Origin: Trichostrongylus colubriformis
Lineage: Eukaryota > Nematoda > Chromadorea > Rhabditida > Trichostrongylidae
Length of the DNA: 64,000 nt
NCBI GenBank assembly: GCA_963978905.1
Contig: OZ022258.1
Span: forward strand, 50,080,591 to 50,144,590
Direction of reading: 5' to 3'
The notes below the pieces were generated by a model. That model saw nothing but the letters and a program-made list of their open reading frames with translations, was not told the DNA's origin and searched no databases. The number at the start of each line of letters is the position of its first letter. Position 1 is the first letter of the stretch. Below are positions 25,501 through 38,924 of this stretch, piece by piece. The position numbers were made by a program, and so were the translations under genes.

Positions 25501-25672
25501 GGCGCGTTCATACTTTGCGATGCCGACGACAGGGCGTGGTAGCGTTTCTCTGCGTCTCCGTTTGCGCCTCCCTGTCGCTTTCCTTACTTCGTCTCTGCAC
25601 CCCGCGTACCATTCTGCCTCGTTGTCTGTGAGAACGCTGCCACGCCCTGCCGACGCAAAGTATGAACCCGCC
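25501..25672. mobile_element. Small palindromic MITE
   Basis: GCGTTCATACTTTGCGATGC and GCGACGCAAAGTATGAACCC-type ends face each other across about 170 bp. Inner blocks CAGGGCGTGGTAGCGTT and AACGCTGCCACGCCCTG also pair. Non-coding. Confidence 0.7.
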
Positions 25673-27534
25673 TATTCGTGGTACGACTCCCCACCCCTCC
25701 GATGATGCATGCGCGCTAAAAGACACTGTAACCTCCTTTCTTTGGTTGGTCCTTTATCTCCTTCTTTCTTCACTACGGTTCTACTCAGCACCTCTACTTC
25801 CATACTCAGTGATCGACCAAATCAACCCTCCTTGTGCCTAATATTGTAATCCAATCTTACATTGTCTATGAGGAGGTGGATGTTCATGCCTCCGGTATCG
25901 TTAATGCGAGGCGTATTCGGTGAAAAAAGGCCTGTAGACTCGATCCACTTACTTGTTTTGTTTCCGTAAATTGCAATCCACTGATTTGATTAAAGGAAAA
26001 CCAGACAGTTAGACAGAGCATCTAGGCAATTTTGCTTCTTACTAACCTTTTCTTTTTTCTGTTGATTGGTGGAGGATTGGGATAATCCCATCACATGTGG
26101 CACACGAGGTTCTGAATACTTATTGTTTTGGGAATTCATAAATAAATAGCAACGATTCAAAACCCAAAATCCGCGGACAACTGGAGAGATAGACGATCTA
26201 GGCAATATTTTTAAGACAACTTCGTTGAGATCATATTTCGACATTAATTGATATGAATAATTGCTCTTCGGTCGGGCGTCAGGACACTCCGTTCGGGTCA
26301 GTTACGCAAAGCGTTGCGCGCGGCAATGCAGTTTTTGTGGAGCGTTGACCACAGTGGAGTGCACCAGTAAGGTACGGGAACTCGAAAAGGCTTACACGTG
26401 TGACAGTTAGGGAACGAATAACGAAGGGAATAGGTCTGAAAGCCCTGGATCCAGCTATAGCAGATGTGAAGAAGTGCTCCATTCAATCACGTATTGTTGT
26501 TACCGCTGATGTCACCGGTATCGCTCATTTTTGCATCAGTTCTCTCACCCTAGCACACAGTCTTTCTACTCAAACATTTTTTCCCTCTACACGCGAGAAC
26601 TCGTCCACGACTCCCCAGTCAACATGAAAGACCTATATTTTCCCCTTTTGCTTTCGATAAGAAGAGTGGGAAAAATCAGGGAATCGTTTCTCTATCATAA
26701 GGCAGTCTTCATAGTGGCGGAATCTGCGTTTTTCCAGAACTGTGGACTCTGCATAAAAAGATTAGCTATAATACCTACGGGTCGGAAGAAATGTGGATAT
26801 TGCGTGCTGTGAAAATGGAAATTGCGTTTCTGTAGCAATGAAAAGTGTGCAGTTGTTATTTCATTAATTCTTTCCTGGAGATCGATACGTATCTGATCCT
26901 TTTTCGCCCACCTCACAAATTTGCGTTTCAAAAAAATCCCGAATTCTATGGCTCTCCTAATCTGTACGTATCTTTAACATTTTCCGCAGATTTCGCGATT
27001 CTGCATTATCGCTATTTCCACCACTAGGAACGCTGCTTGAAGCTGCTCACTAGGATTTTTTTGATTTCAGTCTTTGCTGGGAACGAAAAAACCTTTTGGA
27101 TACAGATTTTCTTGTGTAGGCACCTATCCCAGCCAATAAAACAACAACTTCGCTTTTATACTTTTTCGTTCCCGCGATTTTTGTAATTTTCATGTGATGG
27201 AATGCACTTGCTTGCTTGATGATACCGTAAGCATCGAGTGCTCCTAGTGATCAAAAACGTTCTAGATTGGGTGTTATTTGAACGCACTCGTAGAGGTGTC
27301 TTGTGTGGCAAAGTAAAAAAATAAAGCAGAGAAAATTGGTAGATCGTGAGTGAAAGAAAAAGGACCAAAAATCCAACTACTAACGAACTGCAAGCCCCTT
27401 TAGTCCATACGTAAGCCAGCATCGCTCCCTCCGTATGTCTTTGAAGCTTCTTCCGTCCACGTGACAAAAAGTCTTTCAAGAGCTATTGGTCATGAGGTAA
27501 TGTTTGGGCTATACCGATACTGAGAGAGTTGTTC
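25673..27534. other. Intergenic, no supported gene
   Basis: Short ORFs only, none with a recognisable domain or a splice-compatible neighbour. No clear repeat structure was found by eye. Confidence 0.45.
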
Positions 27535-28690
27535 AAATATAATATAAATAATATAATCCCTACTATACAACACGCTTCGTCTTTATGTCGTCCGTCCCTC
27601 CGTCTGTCACGAAACTAAGTATTATATGAGAAACGACTTGTGGAGACGGGTACAAGTGTGTTATGGGTAGAGCACGGTCCAAGAAGTAGTGACCACACGT
27701 GGACAAAGTTAGGCTCCCCCCACGATGGGCGGGGCGTGCACTAGAATGCTCCGTTTTCAGACCGAAAATTATTAACTGGGTTCGAATGTGCCTCAAAGGT
27801 CTGGAGAAGATGGATTAAGGTCAGCGATGAGTTTCTAGAAGTCATAAAAGAGGCCTGGGCACAATGGGCGGAGTGAGTGGTCCGTACAACAAAAATTCGT
27901 AAATCGGTTCTAACGAAGCCTTTAGACCAGGAAAGAACGAAAGAAATGAACAATGTCCAAGCTATCTTGATCTCTATCTGCTATAACGTAATTAAAATAA
28001 GCGGAACCGCACCCATAGTGGGCAAAACGTGTAATTGATCGTGTGGTGCTCACTGCAAAAATAGCGATTTATTCACAGAATTGTTTAGAGACCGAAAGAA
28101 AAGTGGGAGTGGTCAATAGTGGCTAGAGCTTATAGTGAAAGGAAAGTTTCGACGGTGAGCGGCGCATTTGTGGTGGTAGGTGGAGCTTGGACTTTACATG
28201 AAAAACAACCTGTGAAAATGGAAGAGTTGGGTAAGATAGGGTATGGGACAATAAGTAAAGAGCACACATGGAGAGCTCCACTCACGGTGGGCGGAACCTG
28301 CACTGAAGCGTTCGGTCTTTGGATCGGAAATTGCTTGCTCGGTTCGAAAATGGTGGAAAGGATGGGCTGAGGTCAGTCAAAATACCCATGAAAGAGGCCT
28401 GGGCACAGTGGACGGAGCTTACCGTGAGTGGCAGTTCGTACAGCAAAAATTCATAGCTCGGTTTTAACGAAGTCTTGAGACCAGGAAAAAACCGGCAGAA
28501 ATGACCAAGGTACAAGTTATCTCAAGCACGCTTGAAATGAGAGAAAACCGCTCACAATGGGCGGAGCGTGATGTGGTAGAGGATACTGAGTAAATTTGCA
28601 GAAAAAAAATTCCGATCGACCCACTGACGCCCGTGATTTAACGCGCACAGCAGTGTGTGCCAGCCAACTGGTAATATAATATAATAGTAC
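27535..28690. repeat. Duplicated GC-box repeat element
   Basis: Bounded by AT-rich AATATAATATAAT-type tracts. It holds two imperfect copies of a unit of about 570 bp, each with GAAGATGGATTAAGGTCAG or GAAAGGATGGGCTGAGGTCA, AAAGAGGCCTGGGCACA, CAAAAATTCGTAAATCGGTT-like and AGACCAGGAAAGAACG-like blocks, plus GGGCGGAGC boxes. The left edge (GTCCGTCCCTCCGTCTGTC) recalls the edge of the SL1-motif repeats, hinting at a related type of element. No ORF is shared between the copies. Confidence 0.55.
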
Positions 28691-30218
28691 AACATATATA
28701 TGTAAAGTATATTCCCGAGCTAACCTTTCACTGGAGGTTCACTCAGGCATTCTCATGTTGTGAGGGCCTGTGCCCAGAAATTTTCAATGCTAGTGGCAAG
28801 TTCGCCTTGGATCACGCAACCACCGCATGTACTGATAGGCATTGATTGTGGCACACTCAAAGCTTTTTCCAGAGCTCCGATCCATGTACATCTCACGAGA
28901 TGGACCGCCTATTCTTCAGTTCGTCTTGGATGAAAAGTTACCCCCACCGATCCCCCAAGGATTTTGTGATGTCACTAAGAAAACTGTCGTGTTCCTATAT
29001 ACGATCAGAAGGCGGAGAGTATTCGCGTTTTTGATGTGCGATCAAACGAATCATCCACGGAGTTGTTTTTCTGTAACCCACATATTCATGTATACATGCT
29101 TAGTAAGACCATGCAAAGTTTTACGTACATATACAAGGATCCAGTTGAGAGAGAGAGCTCCTGAAAGTGAGGAACAACGGAGTGAAGCCTCCGAGTGAGT
29201 TTGAACGCTAGAGGGTTGAGGATCAAAGAGGCGACAGTCATGTGGTCAGGGACGAAGAGTGAGAAGCAAATCAACATTGGGCGCGAAAATTCGAAGTGTG
29301 CTCTGCTCATCGATGGCTGTTCAAGTGTTGCAGCAGGCAATGTGGCGGGAATCCAGACGAGTTGCTCTTGTTCCATATTGACGATTTCTGCCTCGGAATA
29401 AAGGAAAACGGAATAAAGGACAATTCTCTCTCGTGTTTCTGTGCAAGTGCTGTATCTAGTAGAGTGATTCTAGAAGGAATCAGAGTCAAGGAATTTTCGT
29501 GTTCCTTGGACCATCTATCCAAGATGGCCCATCCATTGGTATTGCATTCACAGTCGTAATTACATATAAATGCGTTTCTGGCCTGTACAATGACTTATAG
29601 GCATCAATTGATGCATAGCTCACGATCCTAGCTGGTCTGGCTCCATAACTATAGAGTGCAATCGGACTGAATAAAATGTTATGCGGCACTTGATGAATGA
29701 ATCACAAGTCTAGTTTGCAATTGAATGGTGCCATCAACCACATGGTTATCCTCCATCTTGACCATGAGATCATTTCGATTGCTGTGAAGTGAGGCGTGGT
29801 GTAAAATCTGCGCGGTAGACGGACAAATGGAACAAATGGACATGTAGCAGTTGCTACGTCATTTAATCCGCAATAAGTTGAAGGAATCGACTATGAAAGT
29901 TCGAATTTTTCTTCTTTGCACCCCCCCCCCTCCTCTACAGGTATGTGGCACCTGGCGATCTATCTGCAAAGTTTCATGCATAGATCAAACCACAACAGAG
30001 TTACACCCCCAGACTTCTCAAAATTTCGTCGGCGCGTAGCGGGTATTGTGGGCGCAGCGTGCCCCTAGGGCTGTGGAGGAGATCGGCGGCAATTACGTGA
30101 TTGGTGACACAGTGTTGGAAATAAATCAATAATGGGCGCGAAACTGTGGGTTACGTTTTTTCCCGCCGACAACGGTTGAAAGGTCGTTGGGCGGGAATTC
30201 AAACGAGTTTACAATATC
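28691..30218. other. Intergenic with a decayed TTAA-MITE fragment
   Basis: About 29047-29140 has ATCCACGGAGTTGTTTTTCT, GTAACCCACATATTCATGTAT and CATGCAAAGTTTTACG, a diverged half of the family at 1606-2060. Otherwise only short unsupported ORFs. A C homopolymer lies near 29920. Confidence 0.4.
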
Positions 30219-30231
30219 TATTCAAGTACTC
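30219..30231 (+). repeat. 5' target-site duplication of the RTE insertion
   Basis: TATTCAAGTACTC, identical over 13 bases to 33482-33494 at the other end of the retrotransposon. Bases on either side differ, so the boundaries are sharp. Confidence 0.9.
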
Positions 30232-33200
30232 CCCTCGACGGTCCGACGCCTCATCGTGGCGAGTGGGTGGCAATGGGACTGGACTGCGATGCACAGCGAG
30301 AGTCTTTTGCTTCGGCAAATGCTCCTGGCAGGTTCAACCATGCTGAGAAGGAGTAAAGTCCTAGCCAAGAGCGGCCCCCCCCCCCTTCCCTCTGTTTTGA
30401 TGGTTGAGGAAGGGGCCTGCGGACGCGCTGGCAACGCTTCGTCAGGACACCAGAGAACAAAAACGCTCAACCAGCAGAAAAACAGCCTCAGTACCCCGCA
30501 CACCGGGCTCTGCCGTCTCCGACGTCGGACGGTACGACAAACGGTGAGAGGCGAAGAAATCTCGGGTTGCGCAGGACGTCATGGATTCTGGACAATGACG
30601 ACACACCTCGTACACGGCACGGAGACTGCTTCATGCTCTGCACCTACAACGCCAGAACAGTCTCGTCCAACGCCGATCTCCATGCTCTCCTCGACGCTGC
30701 GACTCGCATCAAGTTCCATGTGATCGCGCTACAAGAAGCAAAGAGCAGAAGAACCGACGTACGACAGTTCAACGACGGGACTCTTGTTATCCGTGGAGAG
30801 AAGATCCCGTCGCGGAATGTCGGAGGCGTTGGATTTGTCGTGCACCCGTCCGTCGTCCGCCACGTCGACTCTCACGAGATTGTGTCTCCTCGTCTGGCCA
30901 TTCTACGCCTTCATCCACCGCATCGGAAGACCATCTCAATCGTCAACTGCTACTCACCACACGCAGCAGCTGACGATTCCGAATTGGATGCGTTCTATGA
31001 ACACCTGGAAGAAGTCATCCGCAAAGAGAAGTCCTTCTACAACTGCGTTGTCGGTGACTTCAACGCAAGGTTAGGAAAAGGCAACAGCGAGGAACATAGG
31101 ATAGGCGATAGGAACGACAACGGACGTCGTCTCGTTGACCTCACGTCTGCAGCACGTCTCTTCCATGGTAATTCGCTGTTTGAGAAGAAGGAACACCGCC
31201 GCTGGACATGGGAGTCACCCAATGGCACGACTCATGCTGAGATCGACCACAATCTAACAAACAGAAGATGGTGCCTCTACGACACCTCCGTGGTGCCATC
31301 TTCCTGTTGTGGATCCGATCATCGCCTTCTTCGGGCCAAAATCAGGTTCGACACTCGACTGGAGAAGAACACCTGTCACCGGCCGAAGGGGAGGAAGCAA
31401 GTCGTGTATGACGAGAACCTTCTGCACGAGGCACTATCCCGTTATGACTGGCGAGTCGTGGAGGACCCTACCGAAGACTACGAGCTGCTTCTCAAAGGAT
31501 TGCAAACCTGTGCTGATCTTGCATGTCTTCAACAATCAAGCAGAAGCGATCGGATTTCATCGAACACCAAGACGCTGCTTGAAAGGAGGAGAAGTTTGAG
31601 GCTGGATCCAAATGCAACTCATCTCGAGCGACTGGTTATCAATGTCAGTTGCAGAAATGCGTTACAGGAGGATCTTGCGCAGTACAGGAAGAGAAGAATT
31701 CTAGAGGCGGCGCAGGAAAGGCGAAGTCTGAAGAAGTGCCGTCGAGACCTCTACGAGTTCAGTATTCCGCTATCATCATTGAAAACTGAAGACGGAACTG
31801 TCACTACTTCTCGTTACGAGATGAAGTCAATCACGGAGAGGTTCTACACCAATCTGTTCCGTTGCACACTACCCCTGCCAGATCCAGACATCCCCGCTGG
31901 TGGATCACCATTAAGGATTCTGCCGTCTGAAGTGCGAGTCGCAAGGAGTATGAAGAGCGGCACGGCTCCAGGGCCAGACAAGCTCTCTGCCGATCTTCTT
32001 CGAGCAGGAAACCACGTCCTGCACTCACTACTCGCGGCACATATGACCTCCTACCTTCAGAAGGAGCGGATCCCGGATCAGTGGAGGAGTTCGCGCACTG
32101 TCATCTTGCACAAGAAAGGTGACAGGGATGATCTTCGCAACTACCGACCGATTAGCTTGCTGAGCGTGCTCTACAAGCTTTTCACGAAGATCATCCTAAC
32201 GCGAATATCGCGCACATTGGATGAGGCCCAGCCATACGAACAAGCTGGATTCCGTCAGGGATTCAGCTGCATGGACCACATTCAAACCGTTGCGATGGTC
32301 ATTGAAGTCTGCAGGGAATACCATCTTCCCCTCGTTCTAACCTTCGTCGATTACGAAAAGGCCTTTGACAGCGTCGAAACGAATGCTATCCTGTCTGCGT
32401 TGGTCGACCAAGGAGTGGACGCGTCCTATATTCGAACACTGGCTGACTGCTACCACCGCTGTTCTACGACAATACAGCTCTTCCAACGTCCAATCAACAT
32501 CTCCATCGGAAAGGGCGTTAGGCAAGGCGACACCATCTCGCCGAAGCTGTTCACTGCCGCATTGCAGTGGGTGATGAAGTCGCTCGACTGGGACGACAAG
32601 GGCATATGTGTGGACGGAAAGTTCCTCTCGAACCTTCGTTTCGCAGACGACATCGTCATCTTTTCGCGTAGTACCAATGAAGCAGAGGCGATGCTCCGAG
32701 AGCTGAACGAAGCCGGAAGTAAGATCGGACTGCGGATCAATCGGAAAGACACAGTTCATGAAGAACGCCTGGTGCGATGGAGGAAATGTGAAACTCGACG
32801 GCTCTCCCATCGCCGAAACGAAGTCGTACGTCTATCTTGGGCGTTCCATGAACATGGACAACGACATGAAGGAAGAGCTCGACAGAAGAAGGAGAGCTGC
32901 ATGGTCAGCCTACGGGTCTATTAAAGAGGCCACCGACCAGCTAAAGGATCCTGACCTACGCGCCCGTCTATTCGACTCGACAGTCCTTCCTGCTCTGTGT
33001 TACGCTGCCGAGACGTGGCCTGATACGTCAGCCACGGCGAAGTCCTTGCAGGTGACTCACAGAGCACTCGAGAGATGTCTTCTGAAGTACACCCGGCTAT
33101 CTCAATATCGTGCCGGGCTTCGCAGCTCCGATTTGAGGCAGATCTCTCGTCTACGAGATCCTGCGGAATACGCATCGAAGGCCAAACATCGGTGGGCCGG

Positions 33201-33481
33201 TCATATAATGCAGAGAGAAGATGATAGGTGGACAAGAAGAACAGTGGAGTGGATCCCCTGGGATTGTCCACGTCCCCGCGGAAGATCTCCCAAAAGATGG
33301 GGAGATGTGTTCGTTGAATACGTTAAACTAATGAGAAATTCCAGAACGGCTGATTCTCGTAGTCGCCACCAACGAAGTCAACGAACGAGCTGGATGACGA
33401 TCGCGAAAGAACGAACCGAATGGAAATCGTGTTGGGGCCCGCACAACCAGTGAAGACGGGCCATCTAAGTATCTAAGTAAG
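30232..33481 (+). mobile_element. RTE-type non-LTR retrotransposon, full length
   Basis: A 3.25-kb element between perfect 13-bp target-site duplications. In order: a short GC-rich 5' region; an ORF for an apurinic-type endonuclease and reverse transcriptase; and a 3' tail of short repeats (CCATCTAAGTATCTAAGTAA). Such simple-repeat tails instead of poly(A) are typical of the RTE clade. The high GC content against AT-rich flanks also marks it as foreign to its surroundings. The intact duplication suggests a recent insertion, but one frameshift makes this copy defective. Confidence 0.92.
30408..33453 (+). pseudogene. RTE endonuclease-reverse transcriptase ORF, one frameshift
   Basis: The protein would cut target DNA and copy the element's RNA at the nick (target-primed reverse transcription). 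Frame 1 is open from 30408, after a stop at 30405-30407, to 32924. It has no ATG before [11 protein letters not shown] (30633), so the true start is unclear. Endonuclease motifs: [26 protein letters not shown]. Reverse transcriptase motifs: [53 protein letters not shown], and FADDIVIF at about 32640, which contains the catalytic Asp pair. At about 32743-32750 the frame shifts by what looks like a 2-base loss. The C-terminal part then continues in the next frame (32758-33453) through [16 protein letters not shown] and RWAGHI to a stop after GPHNQ. Without that lesion it would be near 1000 residues. Confidence 0.9.
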
Positions 33482-33494
33482 TATTCAAGTACTC
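33482..33494 (+). repeat. 3' target-site duplication of the RTE insertion
   Basis: TATTCAAGTACTC, matching 30219-30231 exactly and following directly on the TAAGTATCTAAGTAAG tail of the element. Confidence 0.9.
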
Positions 33495-34405
33495 AACATA
33501 GCATAGAGATCTTCAGAGAAATTAGGTCATGGTATTCCAGGCACGATTCCATTGATAACGATAGGGAAAATTTATGAACCTCTCAATGATGTCGAACATT
33601 TAGTTCAATCCGCTAGTGCATAGTGTTTTTCGGAATTTGACATGAATTTCATTTCATTAGGGATTTTATTGCAGCGAATTTTCGATTAGCAAAGTGCTTC
33701 ACAATGTTAGCAGAACGCTGAGCAATTAATTAGACGAAGGTGCAGCTTTTCAATGTTTTTATCGAAAGCGGCAGCAGGGTACGTACTGTGTGACCTAGGA
33801 GTCCTTCAAAGAAATGACGCATCTGGAGAGGGAAGGGAGACAGAGGCGGAAGTGAGGAAGTGAATTTCGTTCTCACCCTGTGTTTAGAACCCTTACTGGC
33901 TAGGTAACTAGGTTGAGGCAACTAACTCTTCATGGTTGCTATCGCCCCTGTAAAAGCGCTCATACAATTACGGTTAGCGGTTCGTGGTAGTTTTTGGTCC
34001 ATACTCAGCGCTGATCTTATCGGCAGTTCTTTGGCGTCGTGATATTCAGCAGCTGTAATGTTTATAGCTTGTATACGAATGTTCCCCTTAGAAATTGCCC
34101 ATTTTCAGTAATGCTTTCAGCAATAACGATAGGAAGGGGGGGGGGAGGAACTCGTTGAGGAACTCTAACTCCTCAATGACTATGTTTGAAACCTACTCTT
34201 TCCTTGTTGTTCGCGCAAATTCGTGCGGTGAGGGCAAAAATGACCTTGCTGTTCTCTGTTTTTGAAGGGATGTTGCAAAAATGCAAATTTGACACTTTCC
34301 ACTCAAAAAAAAGTAGCATCCCTGAAATAGTCAATGACATTGAGAAAGTATTATAAATGAGAAACGAGCAATAAGTGCAAGTCAGTGCAGAAAAAGGCCT
34401 CAGAG
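33495..34405. other. Intergenic, no supported gene
   Basis: Only short ORFs. A run of about ten G lies near 34135. Nothing else stands out. Confidence 0.5.
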
Positions 34406-34407
34406 AT

Positions 34408-34898
34408 TGAAGGCACATTCCAGGATTATCAGGATATCACATCTCCTGCCGTGGCTGGATAGTTCGACCCAAGCCACGTAGGCTGTACCTTCACCGACCC
34501 GTGGGTGTCAGTTCTGGGAGCGTGCAGAGCTAAAGAACCTAGCGCAATAGCTCGGCCCCGCCCACCCCAGCCGGGGGTCTGCCTTTACTCTTCGACTCTT
34601 ATCTTTGACATTGGTGGACCAGCTACTAGCCAAGATCTTGAAATTGGCAGTAAACCAGTCGCCTCGTGTGGTAAACCCACTACTGAGTGACCTGACCCCA
34701 CCCTAGGCACCGGAACACTTGCAGTACACCCCCGGCTGGGGTGGGCGGGGCCGAGCTGTTGCGCTAGATTCTTTGGCTCTGCACGCTCCAGGAACTGACA
34801 CCCACGGGTCGGTAAAGGTAGAGCTTACGTGGCTTGGGTGGAACTATCCAGCCACGGCAGGAGATGTGATATCCTAATAATCCTGGAATGTCCCTTTA
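34408..34898. mobile_element. Palindromic MITE with ~200-bp arms
   Basis: The left arm (CACATTCCAGGATTATCAGG, GCCGTGGCTGGATAGTTC, CACCGACCCGTGGGTGTCAG, GCTCGGCCCCGCCCACCCCA) is mirrored almost base for base by the right arm, which ends TAATCCTGGAATGTCCCTTTAA. The central ~100 bp is unique. No transposase. Confidence 0.85.
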
Positions 34899-34899
34899 A

Positions 34900-37730
34900 G
34901 GCCTAGAAACCATCACTCGAAGGGAGCCTTGTTCTGAAGACCTGCCAACCTATGGTGGAGATGTCCTCCTGAAAAAAGGACGTCATCAACTAATCGATAG
35001 TCATGGCATTGTTATCCAATACTAAGTATGATTATCGATTGACGGCTTTTTATGAAAGATTCAAAAGTCAAGAAGAAAGAAAATGTGCGGAAGGAGTAGT
35101 GGTTAAGGAATGTTGAGGACTTTTCAAAAACACAACCTTCTCGTAAAGATTCCCCGAACCATGCTTGGCCCTGGACCAAATCCGATACAAAGCCTTGTCT
35201 ATTCTGTAAATATTGATCAACAGTGACTAGTAAAAAGCCTTGGGAAGAATCTATTCGATTGAGCGTGTTTTGAAAGCTAGAAGCGAATAAGATAGTATTT
35301 ACACATTGGCAGAGAGTCAAGTCAGACGGTGTTGAAAATATCTTTGTCTTTCTTTAGACTGCACGTTTGTTTTGTTACCCAGTCAAAACCACTAATACAT
35401 ATATCGATTACGCAATGCCAAGCCATTAAATAATGAAAAGGTGTATACAACCGAATAGGCGAATGCAAATATTATGAGCTGAATCTCACATAACGCTATT
35501 CAAGGGGGGCTATTTATAGCTGAAGTATTGGCGAGTATTATATTTCTGTCCTTCGATGAATTACTAGTCTTTTGAATTATCGTCCAGAAAGTCAAAACTA
35601 TACAGTATAAATAAAGAAAGCAGAAAATCGTCAAGATTAACATAATAGGTACATGATGGAGCTTGCTGAACAGACGGGACGAGGCGAAACTGGCACGAAA
35701 GATGGCAGCAAAAGTGGGTGTGTCCGAGACTGAGGATATATGTGGTGTCGTAGAAAGTTAAAAAGGAATACTCAGAATGTAATGCATGAAATACCTTTTG
35801 ACATGAGATCGGCTCTAGTGTTTTCCAAAGTGCCTCTATACGATTTTAAAAAGGTTTAGAGGGGAATTGCGTGGAAACTTCACAGATACCCCTATAGTTG
35901 TCGCTGGAAATTCTTCCACGCTTCCTTTTAATCAAGTGCCTGGGTAGTTCTTATAGAAAATTGGATTTTAACCCAGGAGAATTGTCCCCATTGCTTTGAA
36001 TTTCCCATGGGCTGAATGCAATTTTTTGAGGGTAACGGTGACACTGCGAAGAATTTAAATGAATTGGGAGAGCATGATCGATGGTTGTTGCTGATTGTCT
36101 ACCCCATACTCGCCTGGTGACAGCTCATTTCCTTTTTCTAAGTAGCTGTAATGGATCAAGGAGCCCGTAGTCAACATTTTTTAGAAATGTTGTTGGTGAG
36201 TGTCCAGGGTTACGTGGAATTAACGGATTGACCGCCTGAAGAGATCGCATCCGATAGTTCACGACTCTCTCCATAGGAGTAAAATATCGAGGAGACCCGA
36301 GTCTTTATCTTTAATTTCATTGGGTTGCAATTTTGATTGTAAAGTGAAAGTTATTATACTTTTTTATTTGTTATTATTATTATTTAGTTACTTATTCAGA
36401 GCGTGTTTGGACTCATGCTGAATTGGATAGTCAGCGATTCCAGGAAGTTACTCAATGGGAATCGATGACCTCCTTCCTTCGGAAAATCGAAACGGCGAAT
36501 TTGCGATTGTGATAAGGTGCGCCCTGACTAGTTAATCGCGGAGAACTCCGCCCCATTTCTTCTCTCACAATTCCCTCCACGTTGTTGTCAGAAGACATGT
36601 CCTTTCTGACAAGTGATTCTGATCCCACTATTTTCGGCTTGAACCTGGTTGAATGTGGCCTTGACACCTATCATACCACAAACCGATTGTGTGTTCTGCT
36701 CCGACCGGTTTCCTCATAACGGTACTGAAACCAACACGTTCGCTATGGACTAATTCCTCGAATCCGCCCCAGATCGATCCACTTACATACAAAACACGGT
36801 TTTGTTCCCAGTGGACGAAGGCAAAAGCTGTAAAAGCGATACTGTAGAGTCAAAAATGGGTGGGCAACGTTAGGACTGAATTTCTGTCTTTTTCGCATAG
36901 TGCAGGCAACAATAGGGCTCAATAATGAGCTGTGTACAGCACAATGCTGCTAGCGGTTGCATAATCTTTTGCAGACTAGCATAGACCAAACGCTGTTGAC
37001 TTTCCAAGTTTTATGCTTACGGCGTAACATAATCTTCATATTTCGAAGTAATTTTCGGTGTCTTCATTGCATGAGCAGGAGCTCCTTTTTATCAATTGAC
37101 GAATTCCAAAGAAAACCCCGCAGAAATGGGGCGAATCTTGGTTAGTGGAAAAAAGAGTCGTAAGTGTTGCCTTTTCCTTTACTTTCATCAGTTCTACAAA
37201 TGTCGTTGTACTCCTGCGCATACCTGCCTACCCCTCGACTGACACTAATTTTTTGAGTGAGTAGGGGGAGGAGGTGGGGGGGGGGGGACCAAGAGTGAGC
37301 GTATGGTAGCCCTCCTACTCCTACTCCACCTAAGGAGATTGGTGTTGCAGATTTTCAAGGAGGACCATAGGACGCTCGCTTTTGTAGCACTCCCAGTTGT
37401 TAGGGAGGGGGGGGTATTACTCCCAAAAATTAGCCCATTCAATTCATCATGGATACCGATGTGTTGGACATGCTGTTGTAACATCTCTAATTTAGTGGAT
37501 CGGTAATGTGGAGGCAAAGAGTTTTCCCAGAAAATAAAGTGACTCATGTCACTTCCGGATCATTGTTGCTCTAGAATGATGGATAGAAAGGGAAATAAGC
37601 TAGCATTGATGATTGTCGAGACCGGATTAAGCAGGGTGACACGCACATTCATCCATATTACTAGGTGTTTTGCACGACTCGACATGGCAGACATGGGTCG
37701 TTCTCCATCTGCCTAGTAAGGTCAAAAATT
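34900..37730. other. Intergenic, no supported gene
   Basis: AT-rich. ORFs up to 102 codons occur but none has a recognisable motif or exon chain. Two G-rich homopolymer runs lie near 37275 and 37408. Confidence 0.45.
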
Positions 37731-37734
37731 TAAA

Positions 37735-38100
37735 TAGAAAAATTTGAATAGAAGGGTTAAAGTGTTTGCTGCCGCCACGTAAGAATAATGATAAGATACA
37801 CTAGTTTATTTCGAGCATTGTCGACACAGTACTAGGATCTGAAACTAGATATTTAAGCCAAATGAACAATAAACTAGTGATTAAAAGTGAAATAACAAAG
37901 TGAATAAATAGCAGAAGACGGGTTAAAGTGTTTGCTGCGGCCATGCGATAATGATGGCAAAATTCAACAGTTTACTCCGAGCAATTGACCCAGCACTCGG
38001 ACCTCAAACTTGGGTAATTAAATTAAGGAACTAGTGATCAAAACTGAAAATGAATTAAGTGGATAAAGCAGAATAAATAAAAGAGGCGAGAGAAATGGGT
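37735..38100 (+). repeat. Tandem duplication of ~185 bp
   Basis: GGGTTAAAGTGTTTGCTGC starts both copies (about 37756 and 37920). Each continues with a GATAATGAT-type block, ACTAGTTTATTTCGAGCA or ACAGTTTACTCCGAGCA, an ACCCAGCACTCGGA-like block, and ACTAGTGATTAAAAGTGAA or ACTAGTGATCAAAACTGAA. The second copy also contains an SL1-like stretch (38003-38024). Confidence 0.7.
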
Positions 38101-38924
38101 TAGAGATAGAAAAGAACAGCAGATATGCAGTATTTATGACGTGCACACTGCTGGCCATGCCTTTTGCACTTTTTTCGTGGCATTTCGTGGATTCGTGCAC
38201 TTTTTTCATAGCATTGTGGGAATTCGCAGGTGCTGATTAGTCACTTGTTCGCCAACTTCATTCTCTCGTTGACTCGCTGACAGCGTTGCGAGTTTTCCTT
38301 TACTAGATGCGAATTGATTCTAAAAGCAGTACGGGTTTTTTGAACACGTACTTTTGACCTGATTACCCGTGAAAAAACAAAAAAAAAAGTGGCTCTAAAT
38401 TTCCACGCTTGGAGACTCCTAATCTTTGGAATTGTTTTCGTTCCTTAGGAATGTCCCAAGAGTCGGCCAAAAATAAGTAGAGAGGGGAGGATGTGATCGT
38501 CGTACGAGCAGTAATAGGGACCATTAGCTGCATAATGTATGCAGCCAGAAATTGGACTGAGGCCGTTCAGTTGCATCAAAGTTTATACGTCATTTGCTCG
38601 CATCAAAGCTCAAATGAATGGGACGACCATATTTGGTTCGTCCGAGAAGTTTGAATCATCATTGATAAATCGATAAATGAGAGAAACAGATCAACTGGTA
38701 AATAATTGAAGTAGGGGCATTGGTCAAGCGCTTTTCAGTTCATCTAAAAGAGATGAAGTACTGCCGTGACCCCACTTACCGTCTCGCATTTGTATGATTC
38801 ATATCAACCAATTTTATCTGGATCGGACAAATCTTCAATGTCGGTTTATCGGACGTGGGAAGTCATATATAGGAGAGGAAGTACGGCGGTAAAGAAGAAA
38901 CGAAATGAATCAGACAAGAACTTA

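Noticed and set aside
38003..38024. SL1-like 22-mer as a further member of the SL1-motif repeat family
   Set aside because: It matches at 20 of 22 positions but lacks the CA-rich run and CAAACTCCTGG flank of the others and lies in a different AT-rich duplication. It may be chance.
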